Shown piece by piece: positions 43,648 to 54,944 of a stretch of DNA of 64,000 nucleotides. A program made the translations under genes and the position numbers. The notes under the pieces were generated by a model, which ran no database searches, was not told the origin of the DNA, and saw nothing but the letters and a program-made list of their open reading frames with translations. Source of the stretch: Nesterenkonia ebinurensis (GTDB lineage: Bacteria; Actinomycetota; Actinomycetes; Actinomycetales; Micrococcaceae); assembly GCF_008711175.1 (NCBI RefSeq), contig NZ_VWNF01000032.1, forward strand, positions 186,001 through 250,000. Direction: 5' to 3'. Numbering within the stretch: the first letter of the stretch is position 1; each line of letters opens with the position of its first letter.

Positions 43648-45018
43648 CTAGCGGTCCCCGAGGATGAGGTCCAGGGCCTCGGGGAGTGAGCTGACCTCTC
43701 TGATCCGTATGCCGTCAGGGGCGTCCTCAGCGGCTCCGCGAGGGACGATCGCATGGGTGAACCCGAGCCGTGCGGCTTCCTGGAGTCTGCGTTTGATCCC
43801 GGCGACGGGGCGTACCTCCCCGGCCAGGCCAACCTCCCCGAAGGCCAGGAACCTGTTCGGCAGCGGCTTCTCCAGGGCAGCGGAGGCCACCGCCATCGCC
43901 ACCGCCAGGTCCGCTGCCGGCTCAGTGATCTTCACTCCGCCCACGGTGGCCACATAAGCCTCTGACTTCATCAGCACGGCAAGTTTGGCCCGCCGCTGAA
44001 GCACAGCCAGCAGCATCGAAACCCGGGGCGAATCCAGCCCTGAGACGGCACGGCGGGGCTGGGCGGCGGTTGACTCAGCCACCAGTGCCTGAACCTCTGC
44101 GGTCAGCGGGCGCCTGCCCTCCAGGGTGATGGTGATGCAGGCACCCGGCACTCGCTCGGTCACAGCCGAAACAAACAGTCCGCTGGGGTCAGCCAAGGAC
44201 TCCAGACCGTTCTCGGTGAGGTCGAAGCAGCCGACGTCATCAGTGGGGCCGTAGCGGTTCTTCACCGCCCGCAGCAGGCGCAGCCGGGAGTGCCGGTCAC
44301 CTTCGAACTGGCAGACCACGTCCACCAGGTGTTCCAGCATCCGCGGGCCTGCGATACCACCGTCCTTAGTCACATGACCTACCAGGATGGTGGTCATATT
44401 GCGCCGCTTGGCAGCCTCGATCATCGAGGCGGTGACCTCGCGGATCTGGGTGACCCCGCCTGCAGCACCGTCGATCTCTGCTGAGGAGAGAGTCTGGACC
44501 GAGTCCATGATGGTCAGCTGCGGGGAGACTTCTTCGATCTGTCCCAACGCCTGGGCGAGATCCGACTCCGCAGCCAGGTAGAGGCCCTCGGCCAGAGCAT
44601 TGGTGCGCTCGGCCCGCTTCTTCACCTGGGCGGCGGACTCCTCCCCAGTCAGGTACAGCACGGGTGCCGATACGTTCTTGCGCGCCACTGCGCAGGCGGT
44701 CTGCAGCAGCAGGGTGGACTTGCCGACTCCCGGTTCACCGGCTATCAGGATCACTGCACCGGGGACCAGCCCCCCGCCGAGCACCCGGTCGAGTTCGCCG
44801 ATTCCGGTGGGGCGGAACTCAGCTACTGAGGAGTCGACCTCAGCGATGGTCTGGGCTGGGGCAGTGAGGTTCCGTGAGGGCGTCGTACTGGCTTTGACCA
44901 CACCCTTCTCCACTACAGTGCCCCATGCCTGGCACTGAAGGCAGCGGCCGACCCACTTGACGGTCTGCCAGCCGCATTCGGTGCATTCGAATCCGGCGGA
45001 GGTCTTCTTCTTGGCCAT
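43648..45018 (-). CDS. radA: DNA repair protein RadA
   Basis: A 456-residue RadA/Sms. A four-cysteine zinc finger (CTECGWQTVKWVGRCLQC) opens the protein. A RecA-like domain with GEPGVGKSTLLLQ and the RadA-specific KNRYG follows, then a C-terminal Lon-protease-like domain (ASAALEKPLPNRFLAFGEVGL). It promotes branch migration in recombination. Start MAKKKTS is preferred; an upstream ATG 24 nt earlier is less likely. Confidence 0.94.
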   Translation of the reverse strand: MAKKKTSAGFECTECGWQTVKWVGRCLQCQAWGTVVEKGVVKASTTPSRNLTAPAQTIAEVDSSVAEFRPTGIGELDRVLGGGLVPGAVILIAGEPGVGKSTLLLQTACAVARKNVSAPVLYLTGEESAAQVKKRAERTNALAEGLYLAAESDLAQALGQIEEVSPQLTIMDSVQTLSSAEIDGAAGGVTQIREVTASMIEAAKRRNMTTILVGHVTKDGGIAGPRMLEHLVDVVCQFEGDRHSRLRLLRAVKNRYGPTDDVGCFDLTENGLESLADPSGLFVSAVTERVPGACITITLEGRRPLTAEVQALVAESTAAQPRRAVSGLDSPRVSMLLAVLQRRAKLAVLMKSEAYVATVGGVKITEPAADLAVAMAVASAALEKPLPNRFLAFGEVGLAGEVRPVAGIKRRLQEAARLGFTHAIVPRGAAEDAPDGIRIREVSSLPEALDLILGDR

Positions 45019-45061
45019 ACGTGACACGTTATCCTCTGGCACGGAGATGGGCAGCGCCCCG

Positions 45062-46327
45062 TCAGTGGTGGCGGTGCATGGCAGCCAGCATGCTCAGCAG
45101 ACTGATCAGCAGTGCTCCAGTCAGCAGTGCCATTCCAGCCGGGTAACCCAGTCCGGTATCTGCCAGCCACCCCACCGCGGCTGGGCCGCCGGCCCGGCCC
45201 AAGGCGATAGCCACAGCCTGGATGCCCATCAGGGCGCCGAAACTCGCCCCCGAGTACCAGTCGCTCATCACCACCGCCCGCAGCGGGATGAATGCTCCGA
45301 AGAGCAGGCCGAAGAGGATGAAGTGCCCGCTCATCTCCCAGAGCGCCGTCCCACGGACCGACAGCCAGACCGCTGGCATGATCAGCACGGTCGTCCACAC
45401 CCACAGCTTGGCGGAATCGAATCTGTTGGCCAGCATCGGCAGCAGGAAACGCGCCGGCAGGCTGAGCAGCCCGACCGCCGCCGCCCACCATGCCACGGTC
45501 TCTGTGCTGAACCCGGCGGCTTCGAACCGGGCCACCCGGTGCACGTTATAGGACTCCAGCACAGCCATGGTCAGGGCCACTGAGACCGTCAGCGGGATGA
45601 AACCGGAGGGCAGACCACGGCGCGACAGGGCAGTTCCGTCGGCAACATGCGCCCCGCCACTACCCGCAGCAGCAACGACGCCGGGACCACCGGATTCTGC
45701 CTCAGGCGGCAGGGCCTCGCTGCTCAGCTCCGGCGCAGCAGGCCGCGGGGCCGCCCGCAGCGCCCAGGAGGCGGTGAGGCCGGAGACTCCCAGTACGAAC
45801 ACCCCGAGCAGAGCTGCTGTGACACGCCAGCCGAAAGCCTCCACCAGGTAGCTGGTGGAGGGGATGAAGATAGGTCCGGCCAGGCCAGTGATCAGCGTCA
45901 TCGTTCCCGCTGCCCGATTGCGCTGGGACCGGCTGAACCACTGCTGGAGCGCGACGAAAGCCGGCTCGAACAGGACCATCGCACTGCCGGGGCCGATGAG
46001 CAGCCACCAGGCTGCGAGCACCTGCCAGGGCTCGGTGCTCAGCGAGAAACCCAGAAAGCCCAGCATCACCAGCACCCCGCCGGTGCCGATCAGGCCGCGC
46101 ACACCGTGCCTGTCCGCATGGCGTCCGATGCGGATCGAGCACAGCGCACCGGCGAGTACGGAACCGGAGAAGGCCAGCGAAAGCTGGGATACGGTGAATT
46201 CGGCACCGGCAGCAGATGAGGTGATCAGCACCGAGGTGCCGTAGAGGATCGCCCCGAAGCCGGCCCCCACGCTGAGAGCCAGTGAGTAGACCAGACGGCG
46301 AAAGTGCTGTGATGGAACGGGATTCAT
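45062..46327 (-). CDS. Major facilitator superfamily transporter
   Basis: A 421-residue protein with about twelve hydrophobic segments and a polar central loop (about 190-230, rich in Pro/Ala/Gly). The first inter-helix loop has RIGRHADRHGVRGLIG, the MFS A-motif. It resembles oxalate/formate-antiporter-like MFS members, but the substrate cannot be told. GGAGG lies 4 nt before the chosen ATG (MNPVPSQ). It ends 43 bp before radA on the same strand. Confidence 0.82.
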   Translation of the reverse strand: MNPVPSQHFRRLVYSLALSVGAGFGAILYGTSVLITSSAAGAEFTVSQLSLAFSGSVLAGALCSIRIGRHADRHGVRGLIGTGGVLVMLGFLGFSLSTEPWQVLAAWWLLIGPGSAMVLFEPAFVALQQWFSRSQRNRAAGTMTLITGLAGPIFIPSTSYLVEAFGWRVTAALLGVFVLGVSGLTASWALRAAPRPAAPELSSEALPPEAESGGPGVVAAAGSGGAHVADGTALSRRGLPSGFIPLTVSVALTMAVLESYNVHRVARFEAAGFSTETVAWWAAAVGLLSLPARFLLPMLANRFDSAKLWVWTTVLIMPAVWLSVRGTALWEMSGHFILFGLLFGAFIPLRAVVMSDWYSGASFGALMGIQAVAIALGRAGGPAAVGWLADTGLGYPAGMALLTGALLISLLSMLAAMHRHH

Positions 46328-46692
46328 GGATCCTCCTGCAGGGCATCGGCATAACGAACATGCCGACACTGCTCCTGGAGGTTTCTATCCCGTGAGATCA
46401 ATGCTGCTGAGCATCTGCGGTCTGCAGCATATTGTGGCGCTCGAACCAGACCCAGCATTTGTATGCTGGCGGAACCCTAGCCACCGGTCCTGGTCGGTAG
46501 ACCTCAGTATAGGGGTCTGGCTGCGACACTCCGCAAACCAACACCCACTGCCCAGCGCGGTGAGCGTAGTCGTTCCATGCTCATCCCGGCGTTTTCGGCC
46601 GTTTTCACACAGAAACAACTACGCTCACCGAACGACGGAGGGCCGGATCCGGGATGTTCTCCCAGAATCCGACCCTCAGCGTCGTCGTGCTT
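46328..46692. other. Intergenic region between MFS gene and clpC
   Basis: 365 bp without a gene. It holds a short palindrome CCAGCAT-TTGT-ATGCTGG (46452-46469), suited to an operator upstream of the MFS gene, and the larger inverted repeat at 46558-46630. Otherwise nothing recognised. Confidence 0.6.
46558..46630. terminator. Long inverted repeat, AGTTG-type hairpin 3
   Basis: CGGTGAGCGTAGTCGTT (46558-46574) and AACAACTACGCTCACCG (46614-46630) pair over 17 positions with one mismatch. The 39 nt loop contains GGCGTTTTCGGCC. It lies 63 bp after the clpC stop and may end that transcript. Confidence 0.6.
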
Positions 46693-49209
<2,517 letters not shown>

Positions 49210-49573
49210 AGCCAACTGACACTCCCTACAGCGTTGTCCTTGTGAGAGTTCAAGGCTACGTCGCCTTGGCGAGCATCCCTACCCTGTTCGCCACAGGGAA
49301 AAGCAGGACGAGGATGCGGGTGGCATTATTCCAGTATCAACGATCACCGCAGCCGCCTCCCCGATCCGCAACTGCGCACTCGCTGAACTCATCGCAGGTC
49401 CGAAGGTCAGGTGACCGGTATTGATCGGCACTTCTGAGGTATGGGCGAGATCATAGCGGCACACCACCAACACTGAGTGGCAGCGCACTTTCTCAAGACG
49501 CTGCAGGAAACAGCGGAGCCCCGGTGCCACCACATGGGCAGCATCGGGGCTCCGGGCGGGTCAGTCAGGCGAC
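49210..49573. promoter_or_regulatory. clpC upstream region with promoter
   Basis: On the minus strand TTGAAC (49253-49248), 17 nt, TGTAGG (49230-49225) form a fair vegetative promoter for clpC. The palindrome TCGCCAAGGCGA lies just upstream (about 49260-49275), reminiscent of but not matching exactly the ClgR box. The rest up to the lsr2 terminator shows nothing else I recognise. Confidence 0.45.
49514..49554 (-). terminator. lsr2 terminator-like hairpin
   Basis: CGGAGCCCCG (49514-49523) pairs perfectly with CGGGGCTCCG (49545-49554). It sits 20 bp after the lsr2 stop; only a short T-run (CTGTTTCC) follows on the minus strand. Confidence 0.6.
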
Positions 49574-49876
49574 TCAGCGCTTCTTGGCGTTGCGGTAGGC
49601 GTCAACAATGTCGCGGTGCAGGCGGCCGCGCTTGGCCACACTGTACCCATTGGCCACAGCCCACTCGCGGATCTTCCTGGCCTCGCTCTGGGGCGAGGGA
49701 GGTGCCACCGGGGTAGCTTTGCGCACGTACTTCTTCAACGAGTCCCGCAGTTCTTTTGCATTCTCCGAGGAAAGGTCAATAGCGTAAAAACGGTTGTCGA
49801 GACCAAAGTTGACAGTCTCCTTTGCGGGGGAGCCATCAAGATCGTCCACCAGAATCTCCTGGATTTGCTTTGCCAT
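49574..49876 (-). CDS. lsr2: Lsr2 nucleoid-associated protein
   Basis: A 100-residue Lsr2, the actinobacterial H-NS analogue that bridges and silences AT-rich DNA. The N-terminal dimerisation domain (ILVDDLDGSPAKETVNFGLD) and the C-terminal DNA-binding domain (IREWAVANGYSVAKRGRLHR, with the RGR AT-hook-like loop) are both complete. GAGGTG lies 9 nt before ATG 49876. The AT-rich stretch upstream may be an autoregulatory target. Confidence 0.96.
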   Translation of the reverse strand: MAKQIQEILVDDLDGSPAKETVNFGLDNRFYAIDLSSENAKELRDSLKKYVRKATPVAPPSPQSEARKIREWAVANGYSVAKRGRLHRDIVDAYRNAKKR

Positions 49877-50110
49877 GTTCAATGCACCTCACTGGGTTTA
49901 TCTGCAGTCCCAAAGAATTTCACCAGTTACCGGTTCAACTTAGGACAGCATTTTGGTCAATTATGGTCAGAGTGTGCAACTCTGACAACACCTTGAGTCT
50001 TTCAAAGAAAAACAAGAAGAGTCAACTCGCTAATAATCAGGAAAAATCAAGGTTAGTGGACACTCTAAGCGCTCTAATAGGGCCTGCGAAGCGAGTTCCC
50101 ATGAACTCGT
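49877..50110 (-). promoter_or_regulatory. AT-rich lsr2 promoter region
   Basis: About 230 bp that is clearly more AT-rich than its surroundings (runs such as AAAGAAAAACAAGAAGAG and AATAATCAGGAAAAATC). It contains an exact 8-bp palindrome GTCAGAGT-GTGCA-ACTCTGAC (49966-49986) and a CGAGTTC-CCAT-GAACTCG hairpin at its end (50092-50109) after the small-protein stop. Lsr2 binding to its own promoter is a reasonable inference. Confidence 0.5.
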
Positions 50111-50287
50111 TCAACCACGATGGGTGGTATTTTCCTCTGCCTGATCATTCAGCTCCTGGCGGATCTGCGCCTCCGTGGCCCGCTCATTACGGTCGGCACG
50201 GAAAATGGCGCGGATGGCCAGCCAGAACACCAGCCCCACTCCTACGGAGGGCGCCAATACTGAGAAATAGGTCCAAAATTCGTCCAT
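50111..50287 (-). CDS. Small single-pass membrane protein
   Basis: A 58-residue protein beginning MDEFWTYFSVLAPSVGVG, with one hydrophobic helix (about 8-28) and a charged tail RADRNERATEAQIRQEL that is probably coiled. A short protein of this type between lysS and lsr2 is common in actinobacteria. It starts 8 nt after the lysS stop, with GGAAAG upstream in the lysS end, so it is co-transcribed. Function unknown. Confidence 0.75.
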   Translation of the reverse strand: MDEFWTYFSVLAPSVGVGLVFWLAIRAIFRADRNERATEAQIRQELNDQAEENTTHRG

Positions 50288-50295
50288 GATTAAGA

Positions 50296-51810
50296 TCAGC
50301 TTTCCGGCTTGAGCAGGGGGAACAGAACTGTTTCACGGATTCCAGCGCCGGTGAAGAGCATCACCAGCCGGTCAAGTCCCAAGCCGATTCCACCCATGGG
50401 CGGTGCGCCGTACTCCAGCGCGCGTAGGAAGTCCTCATCCACCTGCATGGCCTCCGGGTCACCGCCAGCTGCCTTGAGCGACTGCTCCGCCAGACGCTCA
50501 CGCTGAATCACAGGATCCACCAGTTCGCTGAACGCAGTACCGGTCTCCACTCCTGCGATGATCAGGTCCCAGGCCTCGATCACTCCGGGCTTATCCCGGT
50601 GCGGCCGAGCCAGCGGCTGCGCGGCCGGCGGGTAGTCGCAGACAAAGGTGGGCTGCAGCAGGGTGGGCTCCACGATCTCGCCGAAGAGCTCGAGCACCAG
50701 CTTCTGAGCATCCCAGCCTGAGTCAATCTTCACCTCATGTTTCGCGGCGATCTCGCGCAGCACCTCCCGCTCAGTCTCCGGGCTGATCTCTTGGCCCACT
50801 GCCTCAGACAGCCCTGGGTACACCGGGAGCCAGACCCATTCCCCGTCCAGATTCACGGTGCCCTGCTCAGTCTGGATCTGCCGGCCAGCCCCCACCGCAT
50901 CAGCGGCGGCCAAGATCATTTCCTGCATGCGGTCGGCCATCACATACATATCACCCCAGGCCTCGTAGGACTCCAGCATGGTGAACTCCGGGGAGTGGGT
51001 AGAGTCCACGCCCTCATTGCGGAAGACCTGCCCGATCTCGAAGATCCGGTCGATACCGCCCACCACGGCCCGCTTCAGGTACAGCTCGGTGGCAATCCGC
51101 AAGGTCATCGGTTGGTCAAAGGCATTGAGGTGGGTGTGGAACGGCCGTGCCTGGGCGCCGCCGTGGATCAGCTGCAGGATGGGGGTCTCCACCTCCACAT
51201 AGTCGTGGGCGTGCAGGGTGTCACGAATCGCCCGGGTGATCGCGGCACGCTGGTAGACCATCTGGCGGGCCTCATCGCGCACAATCAGATCGGCGTAGCG
51301 CTGCCGGACCCGGGTCTCCTCATTGAGGTCGGCGTGCAGCACTGGCAGCGGGCGAATCGCCTTGGAGGCCACAGCGAACGAGGCCGCCATCACACTGAGC
51401 TCACCACGGCGGGAGGTGATCACCTCACCAGTGACCTGGATATGGTCACCGAGGTCCACCAGTGCCTTCCAGTCGGCCAGTTGCTCCTCGCCGACCTCTG
51501 CCAGGGAGATCATCACCTGCAGACGAGTGCCCGCACCTTCTGGTCCGCCCTCCTGGAGGGTGGCAAAGCAGAGCTTTCCGGTGTTGCGGATGAACATCAC
51601 CCGGCCGGTGATTGAGACGGTCTCCCCGGTGGAGGCCCCGGCCTCCAGGTCTGGGAAGCGCTCCCGCACCTCAGCCAGGGAGGCAGAGCGCTCGACCTTC
51701 ACCGGATAGGGCTCGATACCCTTCGCCAACAGCCGGGTGCGCTTGTCCATGCGCACCGCACGCTGGTCGTTGGTATCGATCTCGGCCGTCGCGGAACTCT
51801 GCTCAGTCAC
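50296..51810 (-). CDS. lysS: Lysyl-tRNA synthetase, class II
   Basis: A 504-residue LysS. An N-terminal OB-fold anticodon domain (about 60-165) is followed by the class II catalytic core: motif 1 around FLHAHDYVEVETPIL-type sequence, motif 2 FRNEGVDSTHSPEFTMLE, and motif 3 GIGLGLDRLVMLF. It charges tRNA-Lys. It begins with a polar tail (TEQSSATAEIDTNDQ). Confidence 0.95.
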   Translation of the reverse strand: MTEQSSATAEIDTNDQRAVRMDKRTRLLAKGIEPYPVKVERSASLAEVRERFPDLEAGASTGETVSITGRVMFIRNTGKLCFATLQEGGPEGAGTRLQVMISLAEVGEEQLADWKALVDLGDHIQVTGEVITSRRGELSVMAASFAVASKAIRPLPVLHADLNEETRVRQRYADLIVRDEARQMVYQRAAITRAIRDTLHAHDYVEVETPILQLIHGGAQARPFHTHLNAFDQPMTLRIATELYLKRAVVGGIDRIFEIGQVFRNEGVDSTHSPEFTMLESYEAWGDMYVMADRMQEMILAAADAVGAGRQIQTEQGTVNLDGEWVWLPVYPGLSEAVGQEISPETEREVLREIAAKHEVKIDSGWDAQKLVLELFGEIVEPTLLQPTFVCDYPPAAQPLARPHRDKPGVIEAWDLIIAGVETGTAFSELVDPVIQRERLAEQSLKAAGGDPEAMQVDEDFLRALEYGAPPMGGIGLGLDRLVMLFTGAGIRETVLFPLLKPES

Positions 51811-51854
51811 CCGGCCATTCTACGGTGTTCTACACACGGTAGTAGTCGGCAGAT

Positions 51855-53954
51855 TCACCAAATAGTTACCCGTTGCTCCGGGGCGAGGTACATGCTGTCA
51901 CCCTCTGCGGTGCCGAAGGCATGGTGGAAGGCGTCCACGTTCTTCACCGGCTGGGTGGCGCGGAACTCGGCCGGGGAGTGCGGGTCGATGCTCAACAGGG
52001 TCATCGCCCGCTCCGGACGGGTGACGTTCCGCCAACCCTGGGCCCAGGCGAAGAAGAACCGTTGATCACCAGAAAGACCGTCGATGGCGTCGTCGTCTGT
52101 GTCCGGACCGTCCACCTCGGTGATCGGCTTGTCCTGGTTCTTGGCCGCCAACCACAGCTTATAAGCCTTATGGGCGATGCCGATGCCGCCGAGATCGCCG
52201 ATGTTTTCACCCAGGGTGAGCTCCCCGTTGACGGTGTGCTCATCGTCCAACACAGTGGGGCTGAGCACCTGGTACTGGTCCACCAGCTTGGCGGTGCGCT
52301 TCTCGAATGCGGCCCGGTCCTCATCGGTCCACCAGTTGGTCAGTGAGCCGTCGGCGCCGAACTTTGATCCCTGATCGTCAAAGGCGTGACCGATCTCATG
52401 GCCGATCACCGCGCCGATAGCCCCGAAGTTCTGGGCCATATCCCGTTCCACGGAGAAGAACGGCAGCTGCAGGATGGCGGCGGGGAACACGATCACCGAC
52501 TCCAGCGGGGAGTAGTAGGCGTTGACCGTCTGCGGAGTCATATGCCACTCATCGGGGTCCGGACCCTCGTCGATCTTGGCTGTGTCCCGCTCCCAGGCGG
52601 CCACCGAGGCGGCAGAGACGTTGCCGACTACGTCATCTGCGGCAACGGTGACCTCAGAGTAGTCGATCCATTTGACCGGATAGCCGATCATCGGGCGCAG
52701 GGCCTCAAGCTTCTCCAGAGCCTTGGCCCGGGTCTGCTCGCCCATCCATTCCAGCTCGGAGATGGACCGGCGGTAGGCCTCCACCAGGGCAGCGATCAGC
52801 TCATCCATGGCCTGGCGGGCTTGCGGCGGGTAGTGCCGGGCCACGTAGATCTGAGCCACATCCTCACCCAGATGGGCATTGGTGAGGGCGACGCCGCGCT
52901 TCCACCGCTCCTTGAGCTTTGGAGTGCCGTTGAGAGTTTTGGAGTAGAACTCAAAGTGAACATCAACCAGCTCGGAGTGCAGCAGCGGGGCGAAGGCGGT
53001 GATGAGTTTGGCGGACAACCAGTGCTTCCAGGCTTGAAGCGGCTGCTCGATCAACGCAGACTGGAAGGCTGACAGCACTTCAGGCTGGGCGACCACGATC
53101 TCAGCGGCCTGGGAGTCGGTCAGCCCCCAGCCCTGGATCGCCTCAGCGACCAGCGGCATGGCCTCCTCCACCTCACCACGGGTCTTGAGGTTGTACTGCT
53201 TCTGGTAGTCGCGACAGGCAACCCGGTCCCAGTGGTGGGATGCCAAGGCGGTTTCCAATTCCAGAACTGAGGACGCCGCGTCGTTCGCACCTTCGGCGCT
53301 CATTCCCTCAATCGCCTCGGAAGACCCGGAACCGGTTCCGGTCTTCTCTCGGCTGGCTCGGTCACCATTGTCTGCGTATCCGGCGATAGCGAAGATGGTG
53401 GTGAGGTACTGCTGGTACTTCTGGCGGGTCTCAGCATGCTTGTCCTCGCGGTAGTAGGCCTCATCGGGCAGGCCCAGGCCGCCCTGGCCGATGAACCAGA
53501 GCATCCGGGTGGGATCACCCATGTCTCGCAGGGCCCCGGCGGAGAGCAGTCCGTCCACGTCCTCGCGCTGCCACTGGGCACTGAGTCGGACCAAATCTCC
53601 CGGGGTGCTCAGCGCCTCAATCTGCTCCAGCCGGTCTTGGATAGGTGCCAGCCTGAGCGCCTCTGCGAGGTCAGCATCCATGAACGCGGAGTAGAAGGTG
53701 CCGATGCGTTGTCGGATTGCACCGAAGTCTGGATCGAGGTCAGCACCTTGAGCGGTGGCGGCCTCAGCAGCCTCATCGAGGATGGCGCGCACATCAGCCT
53801 CAGCCTTGTCCCGCAGCTCCAGAAAGGATCCATAGGCATCCAGGTCCTCAGGGATTTCAGCGGTCTTCAACCATTCGCCGTTGACATGCTGGTTCAGGTC
53901 ATCCTGGGGCCGGACGGAGGGATCAAGGTACGGGAAGTCAGTTGCAGTGCTCAT
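51855..53954 (-). CDS. M13-family zinc metallopeptidase (PepO/neprilysin-like)
   Basis: A 699-residue M13 endopeptidase with the zinc motif HEIGH (in VIGHEIGHAFDDQGS), the downstream ENIGDLGG glutamate, and NAYYSP substrate-binding sequence. No signal peptide or N-terminal membrane helix, so it is cytoplasmic like other actinobacterial PepO proteins. Residues about 198-226 (GDRASREKTGTGSGSSEAIE and on) interrupt the conserved helical domain and derive from a family-A repeat. It is monocistronic, between lysS and the DUF4097 group. Confidence 0.92.
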   Translation of the reverse strand: MSTATDFPYLDPSVRPQDDLNQHVNGEWLKTAEIPEDLDAYGSFLELRDKAEADVRAILDEAAEAATAQGADLDPDFGAIRQRIGTFYSAFMDADLAEALRLAPIQDRLEQIEALSTPGDLVRLSAQWQREDVDGLLSAGALRDMGDPTRMLWFIGQGGLGLPDEAYYREDKHAETRQKYQQYLTTIFAIAGYADNGDRASREKTGTGSGSSEAIEGMSAEGANDAASSVLELETALASHHWDRVACRDYQKQYNLKTRGEVEEAMPLVAEAIQGWGLTDSQAAEIVVAQPEVLSAFQSALIEQPLQAWKHWLSAKLITAFAPLLHSELVDVHFEFYSKTLNGTPKLKERWKRGVALTNAHLGEDVAQIYVARHYPPQARQAMDELIAALVEAYRRSISELEWMGEQTRAKALEKLEALRPMIGYPVKWIDYSEVTVAADDVVGNVSAASVAAWERDTAKIDEGPDPDEWHMTPQTVNAYYSPLESVIVFPAAILQLPFFSVERDMAQNFGAIGAVIGHEIGHAFDDQGSKFGADGSLTNWWTDEDRAAFEKRTAKLVDQYQVLSPTVLDDEHTVNGELTLGENIGDLGGIGIAHKAYKLWLAAKNQDKPITEVDGPDTDDDAIDGLSGDQRFFFAWAQGWRNVTRPERAMTLLSIDPHSPAEFRATQPVKNVDAFHHAFGTAEGDSMYLAPEQRVTIW
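53277..53367. repeat. Family-A palindromic repeat inside the M13 peptidase gene
   Basis: On the minus strand: GCCGAGAGAAGACCGG, AACCGGTT (palindrome), CCGGGTCTTCCGAGGCGATT and GAGGGAATGAGCGCC. It matches the mutY copy in both nucleotide order and translation frame. Confidence 0.75.
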
Positions 53955-54060
53955 GAATCCACCCTACCGGCACAGTCCTCCCACTGATCCAGGGTGGAGA
54001 TTCGGCGGGGTATTCGGGGACAGCAGCACCGGCAGTGCGGCCAGCAGCGGGCCACCGGGG

Positions 54061-54495
54061 TCAGCACCATAGCCAGGATGCTGATGACTGCCTGAATTCG
54101 TCCCTGCTGGCTGGAGGCCTAGCGTCATCACCGTGCAGCCGGTTGAGTGCGGCGTTGAGCGCGGGGAAGCTGATCGCTGCGAGCATCAGAATGCCGAGCA
54201 CCGCGTATTCGGGCGTCCCGACCACGTCTGGGGTGACGGCGACGATGAGCATGGTGAAGGCAATCAGGATCACACGGCCACTGGCCAGGCACTTGAGCAG
54301 CCAGGGCGTGATGAAGCGTGCCAGTGAGCAGAGCCGAACAGCCGATGGGCCGGATCATCGCCCAGCGCGGCCGCCAGGAATGTCCCGGCGGCCGCACCGA
54401 GGACTACCAGGATTTACGGCTCCGTGGAGCAGGGCCTGAGAGTTGAGGCTTATGAGCAGTTCTTGGGCGAACTGAATCGGGGGCATATCAGTCAT
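54061..54495 (-). pseudogene. Frameshifted small membrane protein gene
   Basis: From ATG 54495 the frame reads MTDMPPIQFAQELLISL, but the hydrophobic continuation (ILVVLGAAAGTFLAAALG, then FITPWLLKCLASGRVILIAF and VLGILMLAAISFPALNAAL) lies in two other frames. Two shifts are needed, near 54415 and 54325. Restored, it would be a roughly 140-residue protein with three hydrophobic helices. It follows the 90-residue gene and shares its opening sequence. I do not recognise the family. Confidence 0.6.
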
Positions 54496-54533
54496 AACAC
54501 GACTTTCTGTGTGAAGAAGCGCTGAATGCGGCG

Positions 54534-54547
54534 GCGTGAGCTCACGC
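54534..54547. promoter_or_regulatory. Perfect 14-bp palindrome
   Basis: GCGTGAGCTCACGC is exactly self-complementary. It sits between the 90-residue gene and the broken membrane gene and could be an operator; no regulator match known to me. Confidence 0.35.
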
Positions 54548-54588
54548 GGTGAACGGTCATGCTGCTGCGGACACTGCGAGGATGCAGT

Positions 54589-54861
54589 TCAGAACTGCCG
54601 AGGCATCTGAAGCAGCTGATGGACCGCTGCCTCGCGCCGGAGCTCAGCCTCCCGCAGGCGGAGTTCTCGCCGGTGGGAGTCGTCCACGGACACTGCCGCA
54701 GACTTTTCTTGGCGCGCGGAGGCTTCGGCCCATCTGGCCAAGGCGGTCGATGCCGCCAGTGCCAAGTGCTGGAATCGACGTCGCAGCAGCGGCACAGGGG
54801 ATGGGATGAGAGGCCATCGAGCGGTTTTTGGGCGCACTGAATCAGGGGGTGTGCTACTCAT
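54589..54861 (-). CDS. Small helical protein of unknown function
   Basis: A 90-residue protein, proline-rich at the start, then an Ala/Glu/Arg-rich amphipathic helix (ALARWAEASARQEK, ELRLREAELRREAAVHQ) likely to form a coiled coil. AGGAAGG lies 7 nt before the ATG, supporting a real gene. Its first 40 bases resemble those of the broken gene at 54495 but in a shifted frame, so it may be a diverged or frameshifted paralogue. It follows DUF4097 by 83 bp. Confidence 0.5.
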   Translation of the reverse strand: MSSTPPDSVRPKTARWPLIPSPVPLLRRRFQHLALAASTALARWAEASARQEKSAAVSVDDSHRRELRLREAELRREAAVHQLLQMPRQF

Positions 54862-54944
54862 TGATCTGCCTTCCTAGGCTAGGGGGTCGCTATGTGGTGA
54901 ATCTGAACCTGATTCCGGCGATGTCAGACCTGACAGATGCCAGA

